DNA from: Deltaproteobacteria bacterium
GTDB lineage: Bacteria; Desulfobacterota; DSM-4660; Desulfatiglandales; HGW-15
Assembly (NCBI GenBank): GCA_019308985.1
Contig: JAFDHB010000037.1
Span: forward strand, 1-24,673
Length of the DNA: 24,673 bases
Direction of reading: 5' to 3'
The notes below the pieces were generated by a model. That model searched no databases. It saw only the letters and a program-made list of their open reading frames with translations, and had not been told where the DNA came from. The stretch's first letter is position 1. Each line of letters opens with the position of its first letter. The position numbers were made by a program, and so were the translations under genes. Shown piece by piece: positions 13,705 through 20,084 of this stretch.

Positions 13705-14996
13705 CAATGTCCTTGGGGTGGATGATCCTTATTTTCATTGTTATGCTCCTGGCAGGGATGCCGGTAGCCTTCATCATGGGTTTTTCCGCCTCTCTTTATC
13801 TCCTGTTTTCTCCCCAGGCATCCTTCCTTGACATGGCTCCCCAGAAACTATTCTCAGGGATGGATGCCTTTGTGCTCATGTGTATTCCTTTTTTTATCCT
13901 GGCCGGCGAAATCATGACCAAGGGGAGGATCGCCGATCGAATAGTGGAGTTCGCAAACCTGGTGGTCGGGAGGTGGCGCGGGGGGCTCGCCCACGTGAAC
14001 ATCCTTGCTTCCATGCTCTTCGCCGGCATAACCGGCGTGGCCTTGGGTGACATAGCGGCACTGGGATCCATTTTTATCCCCGCCATGAAGAAGCAGGGCT
14101 ACGATGGTCCCTTCTCGGCAGCGGTGACCGCCTCCTCTTCCATCATCGGCCCCATAATTCCTCCCTCCATGATCATGGTCATATACGGAGCCGTGACATC
14201 CGTCTCTATAGGAGCCCTTTTTGCCGCCGCCATAATACCGGGTATCCTGATGGGCCTGTCCCAGATGTGCATCGTTGTGTATCTGGCCAGGAAGAGAGAC
14301 TATCCCAAGGTCACCGTCCCCTTGACCCCCAAGAAACTTCTCTTCGGGACAAAGGATGCCCTGGTCCCCCTCGTAATGCCTGCGATTATCATTTTCGGTA
14401 TCCTCTCGGGGGTGTTCACACCCACTGAAGCTGCCGGGGTTGCGGTCCTCTACGCCTTTGTTGTGGCCTCCGTGATCTACAGGTCCCTGAGGATTACCGA
14501 GTACATCCCCATATTCAAGACGGCCGTGATATTCTCTGCAAAGCTCCTCCTGATCGTGGGGTGCGGCGCTATCCTCGCATGGGTCTTCGGAATAGAGAAC
14601 GTCCCTGAAAAAACCAAGGGCCTCTTCTACTCCATAAGCAGCAACAAGTACCTGGTCCTGCTCATGATAAACCTCTTCCTGATCCTCCTGGGCATGTGGC
14701 TTGATTGTTCAGCCTCCATAATCCTGTTCGCCCCCATGTTGACTCCCCTGGCAGTGGATCTGGGAGTCCATCCAGTCCATTTCGGGGTGTTGATGATCGT
14801 CAACCTCAACATAGGACTGCTCACGCCCCCGCTGGCAGTGTGCCTCTTTGCCGCCGCAGACATTTCCAAGGATCCCGTGAGTCACATCGTGGTTGCAGTG
14901 CTGCCCTTTCTCGTAGCATCACTCTTCGCCCTGGCCCTGGTCACCTATATCCCGGCCGTCACCCTGACCCTGCCGGCACTATTGGGCCTACTGTGA
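13701..14996 (+). CDS. dctM: TRAP transporter large permease (DctM family)
   Basis: A 431-residue polytopic protein, the sodium-coupled translocating subunit. The family core is clear: CIPFFILAGEIMTKGRIADRI (about 55-75), GITGVALGDIAALGSIFIPAM (about 110-130; the usual GxSGSAxAD is here GVALGD), GYDGPFSAAVTASSSIIGPIIPPS (about 133-156) and NLNIGLLTPPLAVCLF near the C-terminus. The first ATG (13701) overlaps the dctQ stop. A second ATG at 13707 has better spacing from GAGAGAGG and may be the real start, giving 429 residues. No terminator with a clear stem and U-tract follows, although a T7 run lies at about 15034-15041. Confidence 0.94.
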   Translation: MTMSLGWMILIFIVMLLAGMPVAFIMGFSASLYLLFSPQASFLDMAPQKLFSGMDAFVLMCIPFFILAGEIMTKGRIADRIVEFANLVVGRWRGGLAHVNILASMLFAGITGVALGDIAALGSIFIPAMKKQGYDGPFSAAVTASSSIIGPIIPPSMIMVIYGAVTSVSIGALFAAAIIPGILMGLSQMCIVVYLARKRDYPKVTVPLTPKKLLFGTKDALVPLVMPAIIIFGILSGVFTPTEAAGVAVLYAFVVASVIYRSLRITEYIPIFKTAVIFSAKLLLIVGCGAILAWVFGIENVPEKTKGLFYSISSNKYLVLLMINLFLILLGMWLDCSASIILFAPMLTPLAVDLGVHPVHFGVLMIVNLNIGLLTPPLAVCLFAAADISKDPVSHIVVAVLPFLVASLFALALVTYIPAVTLTLPALLGLL

Positions 14997-15390
14997 TCGA
15001 GCCGCAGGAAGCCAAGACCCACTTTTCGGTGTATTTTTTTGTGGAGATAATGTATATTTGTTGTAATCATTGTTCACCACTTTTTGAAGCCAATGAACGC
15101 CCCCGCCGCAAGCAGCGGGGTATCAAGAATTCAGGAGCCAGAATAAGACAACCATACAAACAGCTTCGTATCAGCCCTGTTCTTCTGGATTCTGACTCCT
15201 GGCTCCTGGATACCCCAAAGTGCATGACAGATCCAGAGGTATTATACATGACCATGCGCAGCAAGCTGCGGGGAATTGAACCCAGAGAGAGATTGAATGA
15301 CGGAGTTTTGGTCTTTCCCTTGGATTGCTTGCAATTATTCGTCGTGGGCGCACCCTGCCCTGCACTGGGTGAAACCCGGGAGGTCAAAAA
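14997..15390. other. Intergenic region with palindromic repeats before toxin-antitoxin pair 1
   Basis: A stretch of 394 bp without a supported gene. It holds a T-rich stretch after dctM (15030-15065), a composite palindromic repeat (15101-15270), and a strong ribosome-binding site GGGAGGTC just before the antitoxin ATG. Long frames through it (for example 14705-15394, plus) only translate the repeats. Confidence 0.5.
15101..15270. repeat. Composite palindromic repeat (REP/BIME-like)
   Basis: Hairpin 1 is CCCCGC (15101-15106), loop CGCAAGCA, GCGGGG (15115-15120). Hairpin 2 is CGCAGC-AA-GCTGCG (15257-15270), followed by GGGG. Between them is a larger inverted repeat: GGGGTATC (15117-15124) and CAGGAGCCAGAAT (15132-15144) pair with ATTCTGACTC plus GGCTCCTGGATACCCC (15190-15217). 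Two related GCAAGC-loop hairpins flanking an inverted core are typical of dispersed intergenic palindromes. Confidence 0.55.
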
Positions 15391-15576
15391 ATGAAAACTG
15401 CCAAGGAAAGGATAACAGAAATAATTGAACAACAACCCGACGACAGTTCTTATGATGAGATACTAAAGGAACTGGCCCTTGCACGAATGATCGAGCGAGG
15501 TCTTGAGGATTCAAGGGCGGGCCGTACTATATCTGATGAGGAAATGGGCCGCAGGATCCGCTCATGGCAGAAATAA
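15391..15576 (+). CDS. Type II antitoxin, RelB/ParD-like
   Basis: A 61-residue acidic, helical protein (KERITEIIEQQPDDSSYDEILKEL, then RMIERGLEDSRAGRTISDEEMGRRI). It matches the short antitoxins widespread in Desulfobacterota, which have a central helix and the pattern GLxxxxxGxxxSxEE near the toxin-wrapping C-terminus. No classical DNA-binding motif is obvious. GGGAGGTC lies six bases before the ATG. It overlaps the next gene by 13 bases, the usual antitoxin-first arrangement. Confidence 0.8.
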   Translation: MKTAKERITEIIEQQPDDSSYDEILKELALARMIERGLEDSRAGRTISDEEMGRRIRSWQK

Positions 15577-15860
15577 GGTGGACCCGAGAGGCGGCAAATC
15601 GGCTGGAAGAAATTCATGATTACATTGCCCAGGAGAGCCCATCCAGAGCAGCAAAAGTCATATCAGGCATTTATCAAAAAGTCCAACTTCTGAGGTCTTT
15701 TCCTGAACTGGGGCACAAATACAAATCCGAACCTGAGGGCGATATACGGATACTCTTGTACGGACACTACCGTATTGCTTACATGATCAAGGGGGAAGGC
15801 ACGATAGAGATCCTGGGCGTATTCCATGGAGCCATGGACATCGAGAGATACATCATATGA
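15564..15860 (+). CDS. Type II toxin, RelE/ParE family
   Basis: A 98-residue protein beginning IRWTREAANRLEEIHDYIAQES, followed by LRSFPELGHKYKSE, IRILLYGHYRIAYMIK and EILGVFHGAMDIERYI. This is the ParE fold (two N-terminal helices, then a beta sheet), with Arg and Tyr in the sheet as in ParE toxins. ParE members poison gyrase and RelE members cut mRNA; the sequence leans toward ParE but does not settle it. It is translationally coupled to the antitoxin. Confidence 0.87.
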   Translation: MAEIRWTREAANRLEEIHDYIAQESPSRAAKVISGIYQKVQLLRSFPELGHKYKSEPEGDIRILLYGHYRIAYMIKGEGTIEILGVFHGAMDIERYII

Positions 15861-15937
15861 GCTTTGAGCAACGATCCGCCTCAATCGTCCAGCGGATGAG
15901 TGAGGAATTTCTCGATCGGCTTGACCGCCGTTTCCCT

Positions 15938-16384
15938 TTACCGCGTGGGATTCTGGGTCTCCAGTTGGGTCTGGATCATCAAGATTTCTGCATCATGACT
16001 TGCACACAGCCTCTTCCAGCGGGCCTCTGACATATCCCTTGTTCTCCATGCAGTCATGATGACGAGGCAGTGACCAGGATCGCTCCCATAGTTCGGCCCG
16101 GGCACGACCCTCGTGAAAATCCGCGGTACCTGCCTCTCGGGATCACCCACGTGGTAATCAATGAGAAGGCGACTCTCGTCCGTCTCGATGCGTACAAAGG
16201 TCTCTGATCCGTCAAAGAGGGATCTTCCTTTGAACAGGACTTTTTCACCCGCAGGTTTGGTGTCAAAACAGCCCAGGGCCCACCTACCGAGTTTCTCTGG
16301 GTCCGCAAGGTATCGAAAGGCCCTTTCGGCCTTGACCGCGATCTCTACACCCACCGTGTAACAGGGCATTTCATGTTCGCTCAT
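15938..16384 (-). CDS. SRPBCC (START-like) superfamily protein
   Basis: A 148-residue protein with the start YTVGVEIAVKAERAFRYLADPEKLGRWALGCF, the common opening of polyketide-cyclase/AHSA1-like helix-grip proteins, followed by beta strands and a C-terminal long helix (SEARWKRLCASHDAEILMIQTQL). Such proteins bind hydrophobic ligands. AAGGATT lies about seven bases before ATG 16384. It lies 63 bp downstream of, and on the same strand as, the fatty-acid-hydroxylase gene, suggesting a shared lipid-related role. The function is unknown. Confidence 0.75.
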   Translation of the reverse strand: MSEHEMPCYTVGVEIAVKAERAFRYLADPEKLGRWALGCFDTKPAGEKVLFKGRSLFDGSETFVRIETDESRLLIDYHVGDPERQVPRIFTRVVPGPNYGSDPGHCLVIMTAWRTRDMSEARWKRLCASHDAEILMIQTQLETQNPTR

Positions 16385-16447
16385 AGGGAATCCTTCAGCC
16401 TCCCGTTCTTTTCAAGTATCGACCTCCAGGGGTGGTATCTTTCGCGA

Positions 16448-17302
16448 CTAAGTATCGCTCTTGATGCCCCTTCTTCCAATGGCATAACTGCCGATCTTGC
16501 CGATAAAAGGCAAGGCGAGCATCCAGGGGAGGGTTAGCCGGGATTGGTCTCTGAACTGGTTCAGGCCGATGGTCATTTGCTCATGACCCTTTGTCGGTTG
16601 TGAGCGATAGGTACCCAAGAGTCGATCCCACCACGAGAGATTGAACCCGAAATTGCTGTTGGTCTCATAGGGATAGACGGAGTGGTGGACCCGGTGCATG
16701 TCGGGCGTGACGACCAATACCCGCAGAACCCGGTCACCTGCCAGAGGCATGAAAAAATTACCGTGGTTGAACATGGCCATGCCGTTCAATATGATCTCAA
16801 ATATGATTACACCTACAGCAGGAGCCCCCAGCACGGCAATTGCCCCGGCCTTTATCCCCAGCGATATGATGATCTCGATGGGATGGAAGCGCGTCCCGGT
16901 CGTCAAGTCGATGTCAAGGTCAGCATGGTGCACCATATGGAGACGCCACAGGACCGGGACCGCATGGAACATCACGTGCTGCATGTAGATGACGAAATCA
17001 AGTATGATGACCGTTAGAATAACCTCAAGCCACAGGGGCCACCGAACAATACTGAAAATCCCCCACCCCTGACGGCTTACCCACAGGGAGATTCCCACAG
17101 CACCGGCAGGGAACAGAATCCTGAGCAGAAAGGTATTGATGATCACGATACCGATATTCCCAAGCCACCGGATCCTCTTTGATGTGGTCAATGTCCGCCG
17201 CGGGACAATAACCTCCATTACGGCAATGGCCATAAAAATGCCCAAGAAAAAAACCATCCTGATTATCGCCTCAAGGCCTGGGGTCATGTCTTCCGTTATC
17301 AC
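16448..17302 (-). CDS. Sterol desaturase / fatty acid hydroxylase-fold membrane protein
   Basis: A 284-residue integral membrane protein with helices near 12-34, 45-65, 92-110 and 145-172. The eight-histidine di-iron pattern is complete: H109xxxH113, H122xxH125H126, H140 with NH180, and H203xxH206H207, followed by NSNFGFNLSWWDRLLGTYR. The family uses O2 to hydroxylate or desaturate lipids, which is odd in a presumed anaerobe. The start is uncertain: GTG 17302 or ATG 17287, neither with a strong ribosome-binding site. It probably forms a transcription unit with the SRPBCC gene downstream and perhaps the PAS gene 121 bp upstream. Confidence 0.88.
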   Translation of the reverse strand: MITEDMTPGLEAIIRMVFFLGIFMAIAVMEVIVPRRTLTTSKRIRWLGNIGIVIINTFLLRILFPAGAVGISLWVSRQGWGIFSIVRWPLWLEVILTVIILDFVIYMQHVMFHAVPVLWRLHMVHHADLDIDLTTGTRFHPIEIIISLGIKAGAIAVLGAPAVGVIIFEIILNGMAMFNHGNFFMPLAGDRVLRVLVVTPDMHRVHHSVYPYETNSNFGFNLSWWDRLLGTYRSQPTKGHEQMTIGLNQFRDQSRLTLPWMLALPFIGKIGSYAIGRRGIKSDT

Positions 17303-17423
17303 CTTGCGGAATTCATTGGTTTACCGAGTGTGACATAAGCCGGTTCAATTTACCAGCTTCTCTCTCCAGCCGCATCGATGATTATGATCCGAGGATAAAC
17401 CAACAAGACATCCAAGGGGGCAA

Positions 17424-17795
17424 CTATCTTGATTCGGTGTCATCTTTAAGTCGTACACATTGAACGCAGCCAACGAATTTGGCATCTTCAAAGATTGGTG
17501 AAAGTATCACAAGGATGGTTTCTCCGTAAGGTCTGGCCTGGTAGTGGAAAGGTTCCGTCCTTCCTTTTTGAAAATCCTCAAGCATCATATCGAGTTTCTT
17601 GTTGGAGGCTGCCCTCTTGTGATGTGAATGGACATCCTTGCCGATGTATTCCGGCTTGCGGTCCAGGATCTTTTCCGCTTGCTTGTTGTAATAAAGAAGT
17701 GTTCCTTGCGGGTCAATAATGGTTACTGCCACCCCCATGCATTCCATTGCAAGCCTGATCAGTTCCGTCAATCTCTTGTCTCCGTTTCCTGCCAT
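17424..17795 (-). CDS. Single-PAS-domain protein
   Basis: A 123-residue protein with one PAS core: AVTIIDPQGTLLYYNKQAEKIL (23-44), YIGKDVHSHHKRAAS (about 50-64), then the beta sheet (PFHYQARPYGETILVILSPIFED). It has no output domain. It resembles the PAS portion of DUF438-type proteins, with a His/Lys-rich HSHHK turn that could bind a cofactor. No strong ribosome-binding site precedes ATG 17795. It may sense redox or a ligand and act through a partner; the role is not known. Confidence 0.8.
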   Translation of the reverse strand: MAGNGDKRLTELIRLAMECMGVAVTIIDPQGTLLYYNKQAEKILDRKPEYIGKDVHSHHKRAASNKKLDMMLEDFQKGRTEPFHYQARPYGETILVILSPIFEDAKFVGCVQCVRLKDDTESR

Positions 17796-17961
17796 TTCTA
17801 TAGCCCATTATTTCTTCACGTGATGGTTTCGGGCTGGATTTCAGGGCACCCCAGTATCGACTTAGTTTTGGGCACCGGCCCGTGAAGGCCCAAGAAGGCA
17901 CTTTTCTTGGAAAATCCACCATAATCCCGCCGCCCAATCACAGCTCCGGCCTAGATCAGTG

Positions 17962-18222
17962 TTATGCTGCAACTTCGTCTGGAAGCTCCCACCCCGGAAA
18001 GACCAGAACCCCTGGATGCACCCTTAGAGCTTTTGCCAGAATTTTAGCGCGCTCAACTCCGAGTCGAACACGATCGTTTTCAATTGCCGAGATGGTTGCC
18101 TGGGGAATCCCTGTTAGACGCGATAGCTGATTTTGGCTCAGTCCCTGTAGCTCACGAATTATTCGTACAGATTCGCCAACTGAAACCGTAATTCGTTTTT
18201 TCGCAGGACGATATTCCTTCAT
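17962..18222 (-). CDS. HTH (XRE-family) antitoxin, HigA-like
   Basis: An 86-residue protein with a central Cro/C1 helix-turn-helix: VRIIRELQGLSQNQLSRLTGI followed by PQATISAIENDRVRLGVERAKILAKAL (about 19-66). It starts directly after the toxin stop (TAA then ATG), with GGAGG inside the end of the toxin gene, so translation is coupled. Toxin-first order with an HTH antitoxin is the HigBA layout. It probably binds the inverted repeat at 18501-18536 to repress its own operon. Confidence 0.88.
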   Translation of the reverse strand: MKEYRPAKKRITVSVGESVRIIRELQGLSQNQLSRLTGIPQATISAIENDRVRLGVERAKILAKALRVHPGVLVFPGWELPDEVAA

Positions 18223-18504
18223 TTATGACCTCCGGTAGTCATGGGGTGTTATTGAAGCGACCTGAAACAGCAGTTTTTCGGGAACAACACGGTAGATCAC
18301 TCGCCACTGTAAACCAAGTCGAGAGGAGCGGTAACCTTTCCACCTGCCGGATAGAGCTTCCTCGTGAAACCCTTTGATCAATCTGATCCCTGGAGGGCCT
18401 GAAATGGAAGCGATGTCTTTCCATTTTTCATATCGCTTCAGTATATCATTTGGAACTGAAGGAATTTGCTTATCGATTCGTCGGTGTTCCTCAATTCGCC
18501 ACAT
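18223..18504 (-). CDS. RelE/HigB-family mRNA interferase toxin
   Basis: A 93-residue protein whose second half, IKGFHEEALSGRWKGYRSSRLGLQWRVIYRVV...ITPHDYRR, is the RelE/StbE-type toxin core with basic residues on the sheet and a C-terminal HDYRR. It probably cleaves ribosome-bound mRNA. The only in-frame start is ATG 18504, and the -10 element of the apparent promoter ends eight bases upstream, so the message would have almost no leader. This may keep toxin output low relative to the antitoxin, which has its own GGAGG. Confidence 0.87.
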   Translation of the reverse strand: MWRIEEHRRIDKQIPSVPNDILKRYEKWKDIASISGPPGIRLIKGFHEEALSGRWKGYRSSRLGLQWRVIYRVVPEKLLFQVASITPHDYRRS

Positions 18505-18536
18505 ATCATATTCTATATATACTACTTTTGATATGT
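18501..18536. promoter_or_regulatory. Inverted-repeat operator for the HigBA-like operon
   Basis: ACATATCA (18501-18508) and TGATATGT (18529-18536) are perfect inverted arms, 28 bp centre to centre. One arm covers the toxin start codon and the other overlaps the -35 element, so a bound HTH antitoxin would block transcription. Confidence 0.55.
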
Positions 18537-18539
18537 CAA
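18512..18539 (-). promoter_or_regulatory. Sigma-70 promoter of the HigBA-like operon
   Basis: On the minus strand, TTGACA (18534-18539), a 16-bp spacer and TATAGA (18512-18517). The predicted transcription start is about 18505, next to the toxin ATG. Confidence 0.65.
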
Positions 18540-18622
18540 TAGGAATTTATCATAGGGACCCAATGGATGACTCGAATGGAATTGTGGCGGCCAGATGCCC
18601 CCTTCTGCAAGGAAGACGAATC

Positions 18623-18637
18623 GCGACTTAAAGTCGC
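18623..18637. repeat. REP-like hairpin after hdrB
   Basis: GCGACTT-A-AAGTCGC is a 7-bp inverted repeat followed by TCCTACAG. This sequence type is a dispersed intergenic palindrome in many proteobacterial genomes. It lies 24 bp past the hdrB stop and could protect or end that transcript, though no U-tract follows. Confidence 0.5.
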
Positions 18638-18660
18638 TCCTACAGGGAGATCATAGTCTG

Positions 18661-19554
18661 CTAGGAGTCTAGGCCGAGGGACTGAAGCAAATCCTTTGTC
18701 TTTACTACGTTCATGTTGAGGCCAAGCTCCTTTCGGTCCAAGCCCATGGCCAGACCCAAAAGCTGGGGCAGATAGAGGACAGGCAGTCCGTACTCGGCCC
18801 CGAATTCAGCCTCGATGCTCTTCTGGTTGCTGTCGTACATCACCGAGCAAAAGGGGCAAACCAGGCACAGGGCATCAACCTTGGCCTCGATCAACTGATC
18901 CAGCTTTCCCCTTGCCACTGAAAGGGCGGTTCTTTCGTCAACAGGAAGTATTGGACCACCGCAGCAGCTTTTTTTTCCTTTGTAGTCCACAACCTTCGCT
19001 CCTGTAATGGACACAAGGGCATCCAGTGTTTGAGGGTCCTCAGGATCATCAAAGCCCTCGTAGATCTCCGATGGCTTTAGGTAATGACAACCATAGTGTA
19101 TGGCGACTCTAAGCCTCCCGAGATCCGTGGTCAGGTTTTTCTTGATATTTTCAAGCCCTACTTCTTCGAAGAGTATGCGGGCAAAGTGCCTCACCTTCAC
19201 ATCTCCATTGTACCGTAGATTCACTTTCCCAAGAACCTCGTTAATCTCGTCCTTCCTGCCTTCATCCTCTGAAAGCTCGAATGCAACCTCTGTCAAGGCG
19301 GAGGTGCAGGAGCTGCAAAGCGTGCATATGGCAAGGCCCTCCCTTTCTGCGATCGCCAGGTTATAGGCGCCCAGGATGTGGGATGATTCCATATCTCCAG
19401 TCTTCAGGGGGAAACCGCAGCACATAAAATCCGCGATATCCACGAGGTCTACACCCAGTTTCTTTGCAACCTTCCTGGCGGACAACTCATAGTTCCTGGC
19501 CCTTGCAGGAATTGTACACCCCAGGAAAAGAAGGTATTTGCTCTTCTCGCTCAT
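18661..19554 (-). CDS. hdrB: Heterodisulfide reductase subunit B-like protein (two CCG domains)
   Basis: A 297-residue protein with two cysteine-rich CCG domains. The first has Cys13, Cys45-Cys46-Gly and CTLCSSC (77-83). The second has GCHYLKP (about 155), SCCGGP (about 197) and CLVCPFC (about 235). In HdrB these bind non-cubane clusters where a disulfide is reduced; in bacteria the acceptor is often unknown. The ATG overlaps the hdrC stop (ATGA). It is the last gene of the hdrA-hdrC-hdrB operon. Confidence 0.92.
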   Translation of the reverse strand: MSEKSKYLLFLGCTIPARARNYELSARKVAKKLGVDLVDIADFMCCGFPLKTGDMESSHILGAYNLAIAEREGLAICTLCSSCTSALTEVAFELSEDEGRKDEINEVLGKVNLRYNGDVKVRHFARILFEEVGLENIKKNLTTDLGRLRVAIHYGCHYLKPSEIYEGFDDPEDPQTLDALVSITGAKVVDYKGKKSCCGGPILPVDERTALSVARGKLDQLIEAKVDALCLVCPFCSVMYDSNQKSIEAEFGAEYGLPVLYLPQLLGLAMGLDRKELGLNMNVVKTKDLLQSLGLDS

Positions 19555-20024
19555 TTTCCTTCAAAAAGCTCCTTGGCCATCTCCAGGGAAGTCGGGAGTT
19601 CCGGCAGCCCGGCCTTAGCCCGTTTCTTGTTGTCAAAATCATCAATTGGGTAGATTCTGCCCTTGTCCCTTATTATATCTCGTTGCGCCCTTACGCCCTG
19701 GGGGATCTTTCCCTCTTTCACTGCAAGGTTCTTCAAAAGCGTCATGAATTCGGTAATGCTCACCCCTTGGGGGCACCTCTCCTGGCATGCGTAACAGCTC
19801 GAGCAGAGCCAGATGAAATCACTCTCCAGGACCTCTTTCCTAAGACCGTAGAGGGCCATTCTTATGATCCTCACGGGATTGAATCCCTCGTTGACCGCTG
19901 TTATGGGACAGCTTGCAACGCACGTCCTGCACGTAAAGCATGCCATGATCTTTTCCCCGACGGGCTGCTCCACCAGTTCCTTCTTGAACCCTTTGTCCAC
20001 GTTGTCTAACCTGATCTCGCCCAT
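19551..20024 (-). CDS. hdrC: Heterodisulfide reductase subunit C-like ferredoxin protein
   Basis: A 157-residue soluble protein with two [4Fe-4S] motifs, CFTCRTCVASCP (29-40) and CSSCYACQERCP (74-85), and the helical linker NPVRIIRMALYGL between them, as in HdrC. It wires HdrA to HdrB. ATG 20024 is chosen because GGCGAGG lies six bases upstream; in-frame alternatives are ATG 20030 and GTG 20048. No transmembrane segments, so this is not a membrane HdrE/DsrM-type chain. A strong hairpin (20051-20084) separates it from hdrA. Confidence 0.92.
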   Translation of the reverse strand: MGEIRLDNVDKGFKKELVEQPVGEKIMACFTCRTCVASCPITAVNEGFNPVRIIRMALYGLRKEVLESDFIWLCSSCYACQERCPQGVSITEFMTLLKNLAVKEGKIPQGVRAQRDIIRDKGRIYPIDDFDNKKRAKAGLPELPTSLEMAKELFEGK

Positions 20025-20050
20025 TGTCATCCTCGCCGGTTTCTTCACGT

Positions 20051-20084
20051 GATCTAAGCCATGCGAAGGTTCATGGCTCAGATC
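20051..20084 (-). promoter_or_regulatory. 13-bp intercistronic hairpin between hdrA and hdrC
   Basis: On the transcript, GATCTGAGCCATG (20084-20072), loop AACCTTCG and CATGGCTTAGATC (20063-20051) pair over 13 positions with one G-U. The 5' arm includes the hdrA stop codon. No U-tract follows, so it is more likely a processing or stability element than a terminator. Confidence 0.55.

Noticed and set aside
14705..15394. 229-codon plus-strand frame spanning the dctM end and repeats
   Set aside because: It reads dctM out of frame and then the palindromic repeats; not a gene.
20051..20084. Intrinsic terminator between hdrA and hdrC
   Set aside because: The stem is strong but no U-run follows and the downstream genes are clearly functional partners.
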